Positions 6,530 to 14,140 of a stretch of 20,196 nucleotides of DNA are shown here, one piece after another. Every line of letters starts with the position of its first letter. Position 1 is the first letter of the stretch. Origin of the DNA: Bacteriovoracaceae bacterium UBA7317 (lineage in GTDB: Bacteria > Bdellovibrionota > Bacteriovoracia > Bacteriovoracales > Bacteriovoracaceae); NCBI GenBank assembly GCA_002474345.1, contig DKQD01000092.1, forward strand, positions 63,258 through 83,453. Direction: 5' to 3'. Below the pieces are notes generated by a model. It was not told the DNA's origin. It saw nothing but the letters and a program-made list of their open reading frames with translations, and searched no databases. Made by a program: the position numbers and the translations under genes.

Positions 6530-6558
6530 AATATAGTTACGTTAGTTTTGTCAGTCAA
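6530..6558 (-). promoter_or_regulatory. Near-consensus promoter of the redox operon, probably leaderless
   Basis: On the minus strand: -35 TTGACT (6558-6553), 17-base spacer, -10 TATATT (6535-6530). Only six bases (6529-6524) separate the -10 from the ATG at 6523, so transcription should begin at or within a base or two of the start codon. That agrees with the lack of any Shine-Dalgarno site before this gene. Strongest promoter match in the window. Confidence 0.75.
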
Positions 6559-6926
6559 ACAAAAATTAGGTATGTCTAATTAAATTAGAATTCTAGCTTG
6601 ATACTTTTATGAATTAATTAAATAGATACTCCAAAAACTGAACGCTTATAAATAATTACTTAGTTTAATTAGCATTCCTTACTATAAGTTTTCCATTTCT
6701 CCTAAGTTAAATTGCTACTCCCTCTTTATCCTTTAAAACAAGTGCACTGTAGGGAGCCGCATTCGTAAAAAAAATCTTTAACTTCCTTTCCTTGTCTTAA
6801 TCTTTCCGAATTTGTTCATAGGAGTGTTCAACTTTCAAGCGGTGAACTGCTTTGATTCTACCCTCGGCTTCCTTAAACCTTTGGCCTCATAACAAACCCA
6901 GAGAATTTTCAGTAAAGGATGAGAGT
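6559..6926. other. Intergenic stretch with no recognised gene
   Basis: AT-rich DNA between the redox-operon promoter and the small ORF at 6927. Only short symmetries are seen: AGAATTCT near 6588, and CTCCCT (6718-6723) able to pair with AGGGAG (6751-6756) across a 27-base loop. No RNA gene, long ORF or strong terminator is apparent; a small RNA cannot be excluded. Confidence 0.4.
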
Positions 6927-7028
6927 ATGAAAGTAATCAGAGTAAAAAAAGAACAATGGTGCTGCGTGCTAACCATTTTCTTTTTATTTAGTTCGTTAAT
7001 TTATATAACAAATTCTTTTACCAACTAA
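6927..7028 (+). CDS. Candidate 33-residue single-pass membrane protein
   Basis: ATG at 6927 is preceded by AAAGGA with a seven-base spacing, and the frame runs 33 codons to TAA at 7026-7028. The product has a basic N-terminus (KVIRVKK), a CysCys pair at 12-13, then a hydrophobic segment of about 17 residues and a short polar tail. This is the typical plan of a small membrane protein, with the N-terminus inside by the positive-inside rule. No homologue recognised. It points toward the end of the ABC ATPase gene (convergent, 34 bases apart). Evidence rests on ribosome site and composition only. Confidence 0.4.
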   Translation: MKVIRVKKEQWCCVLTIFFLFSSLIYITNSFTN

Positions 7029-7062
7029 GTTCTCAATTTAATAAAATTTACATTATATTTAA

Positions 7063-8775
7063 TCAATAAGTTACTTCATTGGAGATTCCTTTGGGGATTG
7101 AATCGATAAGCTTTCTTGTATAATCCATTTTTGGATTTTTGTATATTTCGCTTGGAGAAGACATTTCTACGATTTTTCCTTCTTTCATGACGGCTATCTG
7201 GTCAGAGAAATACTTTACGACATTTAAGTCGTGAGAGATAAAAATATAGGTAAGATCAAATTCTTCTTGAAGATCTTGTAAAAGGTTAAGAACTTGAGCT
7301 TGAATGGAAACATCTAGAGCTGAAACGGACTCATCACAAATAATAAACTCAGGTTTAACTGTCAAAGTCCTAGCGATGCAGATTCTTTGTCTTTGGCCAC
7401 CTGAAAACTCATGAGGATACCTGGAGTAATGCTCAGGGAGTAGTCCAACTTTTTTCAAAAGTTCACAGGCAATTTCTTTTCTCTCTTTTTTGTCTTTTCC
7501 TATATGATGAATATTGAGTGGCTCTGTTATAATTTCTCCAACTGTCATCCTTGGGTTTAAAGAGGAGTAGGGGTCTTGGAAAATAATTTGAAGCTTCTGT
7601 CTTAAAGGCCTCATTTCCTTCGCACTCAAATGTGATAGGTCTTGTCCTCTATAAATAATCTGACCACTTGTAGGCTCTGTAAGATGAAGAATTGTTCTTC
7701 CTAAAGTTGTTTTTCCAGAGCCACTTTCTCCAACAAGCCCTAAAGTCATACCTTTTTTTAAAGTAAAGCTCACATCATCAACGGCTTTGAAATGATCAAC
7801 CGTTCTTCCAAAGAGTCCCCCTTTAATTTCAAAATACTTTTTGACATTTTTAACTTCAAGAAGGACAGGATTATTATTTTTACTTATGTCTTTTTCGACT
7901 TTTATTTCAACTTTTTCCTTTGGAAGAGAGAAATTAGCATCATCCTTAGAAAGAAAGTCTTGGACAGTCGGAAGCCTCTTAGGGTTATCTCCTAAGGACG
8001 GGCGGCATGCCAATAAACCTTTTGTATAAGGATGTTTAGGGTTTAAAAAAAGGTCTTCAGTTGTTCCCTGCTCAACAATAACCCCCTGGTTCATGACTGC
8101 GACATGATCAGCAATTTCTGCAACAACAGAGAGGTCATGGCTAATAAAAAGAATACTCATCTTATGGTGCTTTTTTAGGTTAACAAGGAGTTCTAAGACC
8201 TGCTTTTGAATTGTCACATCGAGGGCCGTTGTAGGTTCATCACAGATCATAAGGTCAGGTTCACATGCCAGAGCAATTGCGATCATGACTCTTTGTCTTT
8301 GGCCTCCTGAGAGTTGGTGAGGGTAATCATCAAATTTTCTTGCTGGGTCAGGTATACCTACTTCATCAAGGAGTTGGATGGCCCTTTCTTTGGCTTCGGC
8401 TTTTGAAGCTTCCTGGTGAAGAAGGATAGTTTCAGTAATTTGATTTCCAATTTTAAAGACAGGGTTAAGGCTTGTCATTGGCTCTTGAAAAATCATGGTA
8501 ATTTTATTACCTCTGATTTGAGTCATTTCTTTTTTAGAGAAATTTAATATATTTTTTCCTTTATAGAGGATTTCTCCACTCGAGATTTTTGCTTGTGGCT
8601 TAGGAAGAAGACCCATGATTGCCAGGGAAGTCACACTTTTACCGGAGCCGGATTCTCCAACAAGCCCAAATGTTTCACCTTCTTTTATAGTTAAAGAAGA
8701 GTTTTTGACTGCGTGAACTGGTTTACCATCAACAGTAAAATCAACACTTAAATTTTTAATTTCTATTACGCTCAT
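7063..8775 (-). CDS. Oligopeptide/dipeptide ABC transporter, duplicated ATPase (DppD-DppF fusion type)
   Basis: 570 residues holding two complete ABC ATPase domains on one chain, as in YejF and GsiA. Domain 1: Walker A GESGSGKS (40-47), signature LSGGQ (155-159), Walker B LMICDEP (175-181), and the OppD-type '[11 protein letters not shown]' tail. Domain 2: Walker A GESGSGKT (349-356), signature FSGGQ (457-461), Walker B FIICDES (477-483). It would energise uptake of small peptides by permeases on the cytoplasmic face. The start is ATG 8775: an AGGTGA site stands six bases upstream, while an ATG at 8808 would overlap the preceding gene and add 11 unconserved residues. It follows slyD by seven bases. 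No permease or binding protein is present in the window, so they are encoded elsewhere. Confidence 0.93.
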   Translation of the reverse strand: MSVIEIKNLSVDFTVDGKPVHAVKNSSLTIKEGETFGLVGESGSGKSVTSLAIMGLLPKPQAKISSGEILYKGKNILNFSKKEMTQIRGNKITMIFQEPMTSLNPVFKIGNQITETILLHQEASKAEAKERAIQLLDEVGIPDPARKFDDYPHQLSGGQRQRVMIAIALACEPDLMICDEPTTALDVTIQKQVLELLVNLKKHHKMSILFISHDLSVVAEIADHVAVMNQGVIVEQGTTEDLFLNPKHPYTKGLLACRPSLGDNPKRLPTVQDFLSKDDANFSLPKEKVEIKVEKDISKNNNPVLLEVKNVKKYFEIKGGLFGRTVDHFKAVDDVSFTLKKGMTLGLVGESGSGKTTLGRTILHLTEPTSGQIIYRGQDLSHLSAKEMRPLRQKLQIIFQDPYSSLNPRMTVGEIITEPLNIHHIGKDKKERKEIACELLKKVGLLPEHYSRYPHEFSGGQRQRICIARTLTVKPEFIICDESVSALDVSIQAQVLNLLQDLQEEFDLTYIFISHDLNVVKYFSDQIAVMKEGKIVEMSSPSEIYKNPKMDYTRKLIDSIPKGISNEVTY

Positions 8776-8782
8776 ATTTTTC

Positions 8783-9271
8783 TCACCTAAAGTTAAAGCC
8801 ATCTTCAAATATTTTTCGTTGGGGAAATGAAACTTTATTTTCCGTATTGGATATTTTTTTTACATAAATATCAAACTTTAGCTTTGCTCCTGCCAAAGGG
8901 TGGTTTGTATCTAAGTAAATATGATTATCATCTTTAAAAATCACTTTGCCTATCTTGTTTCTTCCATCATTCATTTCCAGACTAAACTTGTGTCCTATCT
9001 TCGGGTCAAAAGCACCATTTTCTATATTTCTGTCTACCGTAAAAACAAGGTCATTATCATAATCTCCGTAAGCTTCATGAGGCTCAAGGTTAACAATGAC
9101 TCTTTCATGAACATGGGCTCCTACTAAGGCTTTCTGTACTTTTTTAAAGAAGTGAATAGAGGGGTGGAAGTAGTTAAAGTTGCTTTTAGTATAGACTCTG
9201 ACATCTGAGTTTTCGGTAAAGATGAAGACTTTAAAACTTAAATCAACAAACTTTCCTTCGCCTACCGTCAT
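8783..9271 (-). CDS. SlyD-type FKBP peptidyl-prolyl cis-trans isomerase
   Basis: 162 residues from the ATG at 9271. The plan is SlyD: a split FKBP domain ('VDLSFKVF', 'ALVGAHVHERVIVNLEPHEAYGDYD') with an insert-in-flap segment ('FDPKIGHKFSLEMNDG..KIGKV...DDNHIYLDTNHPLAG') and the closing strand 'LKFDIYV'. SlyD proteins catalyse prolyl isomerisation and act as folding chaperones; many have a His-rich metal-binding tail, which is absent here. The open frame extends upstream to 9388, but a promoter at 9300-9328 would place the transcript start near 9293, and AAAAAGGT lies before ATG 9271, so the shorter start is preferred. First gene of a two-gene unit with the ABC ATPase. Confidence 0.87.
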   Translation of the reverse strand: MTVGEGKFVDLSFKVFIFTENSDVRVYTKSNFNYFHPSIHFFKKVQKALVGAHVHERVIVNLEPHEAYGDYDNDLVFTVDRNIENGAFDPKIGHKFSLEMNDGRNKIGKVIFKDDNHIYLDTNHPLAGAKLKFDIYVKKISNTENKVSFPQRKIFEDGFNFR

Positions 9272-9299
9272 TTCGATACCTTTTTCAAAAGTCATCGAA

Positions 9300-9328
9300 A
9301 ATGTAGACAATTTCAAATAGTTTGACAA
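9300..9328 (-). promoter_or_regulatory. Promoter for the slyD-like/ABC ATPase unit
   Basis: Minus strand: -35 TTGTCA (9328-9323), 17-base spacer, -10 TACATT (9305-9300). Predicted transcription start around 9293. It lies inside the longest open frame of the SlyD-like gene and thereby argues for the downstream start at 9271. Confidence 0.5.
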
Positions 9329-9436
9329 GTCAAAAAAAAGTTTCATAACATAAACTATTATAATGGCTCTCGATGAATCAAAAATCAAAAATTAAGAACT
9401 TAGAAGTATGAATTATTAATTATCAAAGGAAAAGTT

Positions 9437-10078
9437 ATGAAAAAAATTTTATCTCTCGCTTTAGTTTGTGTTTTAGGTTGGTCGCTTACATTATCAGCCT
9501 TTGAAGATCGTTTGGGTGAGGAAACAAATTTTGTACTTATCAAAGACAAAGCAAGAACCAACTACATGGTTCAATCCGGGAAAAGTAAATTTCAAATAAT
9601 GGAATTAAAAGAGGTCGACGGGCAGTCAGAGTACCTTGTTCACTGGAAATATGATGTTATGGTCAAGTGGGCTGGAAGAAGGGCTGGAACAATCCGTCTT
9701 ATGATGCCAAATGAAGTTTTTGATGATTATTTTTGGGCGAGCTTAGAAAATAGTGCCATTAAAACTTCTAATTTAAAAATGACCTTTCTTGGTAAAAAAG
9801 ATTCTGTCTCTTTAAATAATCAGACTTTTAAAGATTGCAATGTCATAAAGATTAATGAGGTGAAAAACTCAAACCTTCGCGTTTTAGAAAAAATGTTAAT
9901 ACTAAAGGCTCTTGATATGGGAGTTATTAGTGAGCATTCTCTTAGGGAGGAAACGGTTGAAAATATTGAAATTGAAGCAGTTACTCATCAGGATGCTAAA
10001 GGATTAGGAATTCTTCAATGGACGATTCAAGGAGATGTTAGAGGTTACTCAATAAAAATGGGATTTGATCTTATTTAA
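9437..10078 (+). CDS. Secreted protein of unknown function
   Basis: 213 residues; family not recognised. A clear signal peptide (MKKILSLALVCVLGWSLTLSA, cleavage after Ala21) is followed by a soluble domain rich in beta-strand patterns, without Cys except one at about 135, and no repeats or metal motifs. AAGGA lies about six bases before the ATG, so the start is sure. It is followed after 22 bases by the DUF6607-like gene with its own strong ribosome site, and probably heads a four-gene plus-strand unit. Two of four proteins in that unit are exported. No function can be given from sequence alone. Confidence 0.75.
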   Translation: MKKILSLALVCVLGWSLTLSAFEDRLGEETNFVLIKDKARTNYMVQSGKSKFQIMELKEVDGQSEYLVHWKYDVMVKWAGRRAGTIRLMMPNEVFDDYFWASLENSAIKTSNLKMTFLGKKDSVSLNNQTFKDCNVIKINEVKNSNLRVLEKMLILKALDMGVISEHSLREETVENIEIEAVTHQDAKGLGILQWTIQGDVRGYSIKMGFDLI

Positions 10079-10100
10079 AAATCAGTTCGGAGGATAAAAA

Positions 10101-11012
10101 ATGAAAAAAATATCTATTAGCATTTTTGCGCTCCTTTTAAACATAAGTGCATTTGCTCACAATAATTATAACAAGGACGTTGAATCTATCAAAAAGATGG
10201 CAGGTTGTTATAGGGTTACTTTTAGAAATGCTGAAACATTTTCTATGAGTAAGAACTATGAATATCGAGGGAGGTTTCAATCAGGTCCTGTTTTAGAGTT
10301 GGTTTTACTTGACTCTGAAAAGCAAGGAAAGATTTCTCTTCAACATCTTTTGGTCAATGGTCCCTACATTATTAAGCACTGGAGGCAGGAATGGGTTCAT
10401 GAAGAAACATCACTTTATGAATATCAAGGAGGCTATAAATGGACTCCAAAAGAGCTAGACTCTTTAAAAGTTCAGGGAACGTGGACTCAGAAGGTTTATC
10501 AGGTAGACGATAGTCCACGGTATGAATGTTCAGCTCCTTGGTTCCACTATAATCAGAAAAGTTTCTGGGAATGCACGACAAATGCACCTCTTCCTAGACG
10601 AGAGTATTCTAAGAGGAGTGACTATAATATTCTTCAAAGGACTAACCGCCACGAGTTAATTTCTGCGGGTCATGTTCATGACCAAGATAATGTGAAGATT
10701 TTAAAAACCAAAGATTTTGAAAAACCTCTAGTTATGGAAAAGGGTTTAAATACTTATATGAAGGTATCTGATTCACTTTGTAATAAAGCAAAAGACTGGT
10801 GGAAAGATCATAAAACTTACTGGTTTCAGGTTAGAGAAGTTTGGGATGAGGTCTATGGAATGAAAGCCCCACTAAGTTTCAAGAAAAAATCTGATGGCAG
10901 TACTCTTTGGCAAAAACTGTTTGAGTTAGATGATCAGTTTCAAGAAAATCCTGAAAAGGCTGAAGTAGTAAAAAAAGAAGTTAAGAAAACAATTGAGGAA
11001 TTCCTTTATTAA
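10101..11012 (+). CDS. DUF6607-like secreted protein
   Basis: 303 residues with a signal peptide (1-19, cleavage after AFA). Several blocks match what I recall of DUF6607: 'GCYRVTFRNAETF' (35-47), 'ISLQHLLV' (78-85), 'IKHWRQEW' (91-98), 'WTQKVYQVDDSPRYE' (128-142), and 'APLPRREYSKRSDYNIL' (162-178), followed by NRHE and a 'HVHDQDN' segment. These highly conserved Trp-, Arg- and Tyr-rich blocks look like an enzymatic or ligand-binding core, but no activity has been assigned to the family as far as I know. ATG at 10101 with GGAGG eight bases before. Followed after 12 bases by a small CxxC protein. Family call fairly confident; function unknown. Confidence 0.8.
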   Translation: MKKISISIFALLLNISAFAHNNYNKDVESIKKMAGCYRVTFRNAETFSMSKNYEYRGRFQSGPVLELVLLDSEKQGKISLQHLLVNGPYIIKHWRQEWVHEETSLYEYQGGYKWTPKELDSLKVQGTWTQKVYQVDDSPRYECSAPWFHYNQKSFWECTTNAPLPRREYSKRSDYNILQRTNRHELISAGHVHDQDNVKILKTKDFEKPLVMEKGLNTYMKVSDSLCNKAKDWWKDHKTYWFQVREVWDEVYGMKAPLSFKKKSDGSTLWQKLFELDDQFQENPEKAEVVKKEVKKTIEEFLY

Positions 11013-11024
11013 GGGAGATTAAAA

Positions 11025-11273
11025 ATGAGTTCTTGTAACAATAAAAAAAGTATTAAAATTGGACTCTGCGGAAAGTGTGACACAGTCACACTTTTCTTGG
11101 GGGATGTCTCTTTGAAACTAGATACTGAAAGCTTTTTAAAGCATGCTGAAGTTGTAAAAATGGCCGAAAACAGAATCTTAGCAATGAGGGAAAAAGCCGA
11201 AAAAGAAGAAGAACAAAGAAGAAGAGAAAAGAAATTGAGAGAAAATAATTTTCTAAGTTTGCTTAAAGCTTAA
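11025..11273 (+). CDS. Small CxxC protein with charged helical tail, unknown function
   Basis: 82 residues, no signal peptide, so cytosolic. The N-terminal half has a knuckle-like CGKC (Cys15, Cys18) followed by a 'TLFLGDVSLKLDTESFLKHAEVV' strand-helix pattern; the second half is a highly charged helix (EKAEKEEEQRRREKKLR). Only two Cys plus Cys4 are available, so zinc binding would need dimerisation or other ligands. GGGAG lies eight bases before the ATG, 12 bases after the DUF6607-like gene. The stretch coding for the CGKC region contains a perfect 10-bp inverted repeat (see separate entry). No family name known to me. Confidence 0.65.
   Translation: MSSCNNKKSIKIGLCGKCDTVTLFLGDVSLKLDTESFLKHAEVVKMAENRILAMREKAEKEEEQRRREKKLRENNFLSLLKA
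11072..11096 (+). repeat. Perfect 10-bp inverted repeat inside the small CxxC gene
   Basis: AAAGTGTGAC (11072-11081), loop ACA, GTCACACTTT (11085-11094), then continuing TTTTCTT. In RNA this is a strong stem-loop with a U-rich tail, resembling an intrinsic terminator or attenuator within a coding region. As DNA it is a dyad containing TGTGA and TCACA half-sites, but with five rather than six bases between, so not a standard CRP site. Confidence 0.6.
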
Positions 11274-11321
11274 GAATGACCTCTCATTTCCTTTTTGAAG
11301 AACAATTAATTAGGGTGTCTT

Positions 11322-11573
11322 ATGGCCGATATTTTAAACTTTAACAGAAAAAAGATAAAGAGTGATTTAACAAATGACTCTCATTTTAATACATTAATGT
11401 TACAAAAGATAATGAACCACATTTACTTACAAGCAAAAAATAATATTGATAAAGGTTTTAAAGGTGAGCTTTATGATCTTGTTAACGTTTTTTGTAAAAC
11501 AAACAAAGTAGATCATAGTTTGAATAAAAGGTTTCAAAAAGAAATTTCCGATGAAAACCAATCCTTCTTATAA
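11322..11573 (+). CDS. Small soluble protein of unknown function
   Basis: 83 residues, no signal peptide or membrane segment, mostly helical in character, with many Lys and Asn; the centre 'NTLMLQKIMNHIYLQAKNNIDKGFKGELYDLVNVF' looks like a two-helix unit. Family not recognised. AGGG lies seven bases before ATG 11322. It comes 48 bases after the CxxC gene and may be the last gene of the same unit. Its stop codon (11571-11573) falls in the middle of the terminator hairpin, so the last four codons form one arm of the stem. Confidence 0.6.
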   Translation: MADILNFNRKKIKSDLTNDSHFNTLMLQKIMNHIYLQAKNNIDKGFKGELYDLVNVFCKTNKVDHSLNKRFQKEISDENQSFL

Positions 11574-11584
11574 AGAAGGATTGG
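11558..11584. terminator. Bidirectional intrinsic terminator
   Basis: CCAATCCTTCTT (11558-11569), loop ATA, AAGAAGGATTGG (11573-11584): a perfect 12-bp stem with a three-base loop. On the plus strand it is followed by CTCTTTCTAATTATTTTTT; on the minus strand by TTTTCAT. It separates the convergent small gene (plus) and the iron-binding protein gene (minus, stop at 11606) and can serve both. Confidence 0.85.
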
Positions 11585-11605
11585 CTCTTTCTAATTATTT
11601 TTTAA

Positions 11606-12646
11606 TTAATTAAATCCGGCTTTCTGCATAATCCTTATAGCTTTCTCTCTAAGTGAACCAAGCTTTGGAAGTGAAGTTAGGTCTTGTTTAAAAGATCCTT
11701 TATCTATTCCATCTTGCATTTTCCCAAAAGATTGAACGATGAGAGAAAGGTTAACGCCTTTTTTCAAAGGGTATTCGTGGTTTACATGAGCATACATATG
11801 TTGAGCTAAGTCTCCAGAAAGAAATTCAATGAGCTTGATTGCATTTTCCTTATTCTTAGCATGTTTGGTAATACCAGCTCCGCTTAAGTTAACATGAGTT
11901 CCAACTCCTTTTTGATCAGGAAAGAAGATTCCAGTAGAAGCGGCCCATCCTCTTTGCTTCGGGTTTTCAAGCATTTTTCCCATGTAGTATGTATTGCCCA
12001 ATGCAAGGTCACATAGGCCTTCTGAGATGGCCTTTACCTGTGCTCTGTCATTCCCTTGAGGTTTTCTTGCGAGGTTCTCCTTAAGTGTTTTTGCCCACTT
12101 TAGTGAGTATTCTTCTCCGTGGTGGTGAATCATCGAAGAAAGAAGGGCCAAATTATAGTTATGAAGTCCCGAACGGCTACAGATTTTTCCTTTAAACTTT
12201 TTATTGGTTAAATCCTTATAGGATTTGAGGTCTTTTAGATCAATTCTATCTTTTGAGTAGTATATGATTCTTGCTCTTGCTGAAAGACCAACCCAAAGAT
12301 TGTTCTCATGTCGAAACTTTTTAGGAATATTTTTTGAAATAATTTTTGAGTCAAAAGTTTGAAAAAGCCCTAGGTTTGCTATTGTGGAAAGGTTACCTAT
12401 ATCAACGGTGAGAACAGCGTCTGCAGGAGTGTTTTTTCCTTCACTTTTTAGCCTTTCGATAAGGCCTTTTTTGGTGAAAAATACGTTGACTTTGATTCCT
12501 GTTTTTTCTTCAAAGACTTTTAAAAAAGGTCTGAGAAGAAACTCTTGTCTGTAAGAGTAGAGGTTGACTTCATTTTTTTCTTTCGAATGTACATTAAAGC
12601 TTAAAAAAGCCACAAGGCTTACAAGAAATATAACTATTGTTTTCAT
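11606..12646 (-). CDS. Ferric iron ABC transporter, periplasmic binding protein (FbpA/FutA type)
   Basis: 346 residues with a signal peptide (1 to about 21). The fold and motifs match the ferric-binding proteins: 'VNLYSYRQEFLLRPFLKVFEEKTGIKVNV' at the N-terminus (Tyr30, Tyr32), 'PADAVLTVDIGNL', and the twin iron-ligand tyrosines Tyr220-Tyr221 in 'GNTYYMGKM', followed by 'GVGTHVNLSGAGITKHAKN'. It captures Fe(III) and delivers it to a permease/ATPase pair not present in this window. The ATG has AGAGG seven bases upstream. Located beside bacterioferritin, consistent with iron homeostasis. I saw no good Fur box upstream; an imperfect dyad TGAC-N6-GTCA (12670-12683) is the only symmetrical element. 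Confident in family, specificity inferred. Confidence 0.9.
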   Translation of the reverse strand: MKTIVIFLVSLVAFLSFNVHSKEKNEVNLYSYRQEFLLRPFLKVFEEKTGIKVNVFFTKKGLIERLKSEGKNTPADAVLTVDIGNLSTIANLGLFQTFDSKIISKNIPKKFRHENNLWVGLSARARIIYYSKDRIDLKDLKSYKDLTNKKFKGKICSRSGLHNYNLALLSSMIHHHGEEYSLKWAKTLKENLARKPQGNDRAQVKAISEGLCDLALGNTYYMGKMLENPKQRGWAASTGIFFPDQKGVGTHVNLSGAGITKHAKNKENAIKLIEFLSGDLAQHMYAHVNHEYPLKKGVNLSLIVQSFGKMQDGIDKGSFKQDLTSLPKLGSLREKAIRIMQKAGFN

Positions 12647-12669
12647 TCTTTTTCCTCTGCTAAATTATG

Positions 12670-12683
12670 TGACGTAAATGTCA
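12670..12683. promoter_or_regulatory. Possible operator dyad upstream of the iron-binding protein gene
   Basis: TGAC, six bases, GTCA, about 25 bases before the ATG at 12646 and overlapping a minus-strand TTGACA hexamer. Position suits an operator covering the promoter, but the arms are only four bases long and no properly spaced -10 was found. Low confidence. Confidence 0.25.
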
Positions 12684-12848
12684 AGACGAATTCTATCACA
12701 GGAGGTTTGAGTCATCAAACAATAATAGTCCAGGACAAACTTCAGTTGTTGATATTTAATAATATACTAAATAACGATTAGGTAAATATATTTTGTTTAA
12801 AAATAAGGTGAATTTTGAGTCACAAAGAAAACTGGATTCAATTTAAAA

Positions 12849-13313
12849 CTACATTTGGCTTTGCATATAGTTTTGCTCACCAAGTCTTTCAATAAGTTCT
12901 AGTTGCGTTTCAAGCCAGTCTATATGGTCTTCCTCGCATTTATAGATTTCCATAAAAAGCTCTCTTGATCCGTAATCTTCAAGTTCCTCAGCCTTTTTAA
13001 TGAATCCCTTGAGATCATCAAGAGCTTTTATTTCATGCTTGAGGTCTGCTTTAATAATATCTTTAATTTTAAGACCTATGCTAATGCGGTCAATCTTTTG
13101 TACATTGGGAACTCCTTCAAGGAAGAGGATTCTTTGAATAACTTTATCAGCATGCACCATCTCTTCCATTGAAGCATCGTATTCTTTTTTACCGAGAGAT
13201 TCGAGACCCCAGTTTTTTATCATTCTTGAGTGAAGAATGAATTGATTGCCTGCAGTGATTTCATTGGTGAGTAGTTGATTTAAAATTGCAATCATATCCG
13301 GATGTCCTTTCAT
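12849..13313 (-). CDS. bfr: Bacterioferritin
   Basis: 154 residues, colinear without gaps with standard bacterioferritin through the core. It stores iron as a ferric mineral in a 24-mer cage with haem between subunits. The ferroxidase ligands are all present in the expected numbering: Glu18, Glu51, His54, Glu94, Glu127, His130; the haem-ligand Met52 is present too ('MEEMVHADK'). One deviation stands out: position 25, Tyr in E. coli Bfr, is Phe here ('AGNQF'). The C-terminus '.HIDWLETQLELIERLGEQNYMQSQM' is typical. AGGAGG lies four bases before the ATG. Monocistronic, between the iron-uptake protein gene and the divergent flavodoxin gene. Confidence 0.97.
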   Translation of the reverse strand: MKGHPDMIAILNQLLTNEITAGNQFILHSRMIKNWGLESLGKKEYDASMEEMVHADKVIQRILFLEGVPNVQKIDRISIGLKIKDIIKADLKHEIKALDDLKGFIKKAEELEDYGSRELFMEIYKCEEDHIDWLETQLELIERLGEQNYMQSQM

Positions 13314-13513
13314 AAACCCTCCTGAAAAGTTTTGATGATTAATATTAGCATCTAAAATAGCTTGATAGGGCTTTAAACAGCGGTTTCTGCAATGTTTGTT
13401 TTAAATACTTTTGTGGGAAAGAAAGACAAATGTAGGTGTGAAATTAAAAAGTTTGAAAGTTGATATGCTCCTAAACTTTCGTTTGCCATGGTTTAAAGTT
13501 AAGTGATTGAAAA

Positions 13514-13547
13514 AAAAGTTTGATTATTTAAACTTTTATTTTAATAT
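13514..13547 (+). promoter_or_regulatory. Flavodoxin promoter with overlapping operator-like dyad
   Basis: -35 TTGATT (13520-13525), 16-base spacer, -10 TAATAT (13542-13547). Overlapping it is the dyad AAAAGTTT (13514-13521), eight bases, AAACTTTT (13530-13537). Related elements lie upstream: AAAAAGTTTGA occurs at both 13446-13456 and 13513-13523, and AAACTTT at 13473-13479. The cluster may be binding sites for a regulator of the flavodoxin-peroxidase pair. Confidence 0.45.
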
Positions 13548-13600
13548 CTAAACTCATTGAGCTCAAAAGTAGGAAGAGCTTAATCAATGGAGGAAAACTC

Positions 13601-14140
13601 ATGGAAGCTGGAATTTTTTTTGGAAGCCAGACTGGAAATTGCGAAACTTTGTGCCAGACAATTCACAAGCATCTAGGTGAAGGTGTTGTACATAACGTTT
13701 CCGATATTTCTAGTGACGATTTTGAAAAGTTCGACCTCATTATTCTTGCAACTTCAACCTGGGGTAGTGGTGACCTTCAGGATGATTGGGACCTTCAGCT
13801 TTCCGAAATCGAAAGTGCTAACCTTGAAAATAAATTTGTAGCATTTGTAGGAGTCGGAGACCAAGAGGGTTACGGTGAAACCTTTTGTGATGGAGTTGGA
13901 ACTATTTACGATGCGATTAAGGATAAAAAATTTAATCATATAGGTTTATGGCCTAAAGAGGGTTACGAGTTTGAAGAATCAACTGCCCTTAGAGACGGTA
14001 AGTTTCTGGGACTTATTCTAGATGTGGAAAATCAAGATGATTTATCTGAAGGGAGAATAAAAAAATGGATCGCTCAGCTTAGGGAAGAAATGACCAGAAT
14101 ATCTAAAATCGAAATAGAGGAAGTAAGAGCTGAGGTATGA
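13601..14140 (+). CDS. Long-chain flavodoxin
   Basis: 179 residues. FMN-binding cytosolic electron carrier that can replace ferredoxin when iron is short. The phosphate loop reads GSQTGNCET (residues 8-16), where the usual second Thr is Cys. The FMN-flanking loops are 'STWGSGDLQDDW' (Trp near 54) and 'VGVGDQEGYGETFCDGVG' (Tyr near 91), both as in long-chain flavodoxins, followed by the extra loop 'GLWPKEGYEFEESTAL..GKFLGLILD'. GGAGG lies seven bases before the ATG. It overlaps the di-haem peroxidase gene by ATGA, so the two are translated together. Near bacterioferritin and an iron-binding protein, which suits iron-responsive control; the operator is not identified. Confidence 0.93.
   Translation: MEAGIFFGSQTGNCETLCQTIHKHLGEGVVHNVSDISSDDFEKFDLIILATSTWGSGDLQDDWDLQLSEIESANLENKFVAFVGVGDQEGYGETFCDGVGTIYDAIKDKKFNHIGLWPKEGYEFEESTALRDGKFLGLILDVENQDDLSEGRIKKWIAQLREEMTRISKIEIEEVRAEV

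Noticed and set aside
8776..8808. Upstream ATG extending the ABC ATPase by 11 residues
   Set aside because: It overlaps the end of the SlyD-like gene, lacks a ribosome site, and the added residues are not part of the domain; ATG 8775 has AGGTGA before it.
12647..12848. Fur box upstream of the iron-binding protein gene
   Set aside because: No stretch comes close to the GATAATGATAATCATTATC consensus; only generic AT-rich sequence and a short TGAC/GTCA dyad.
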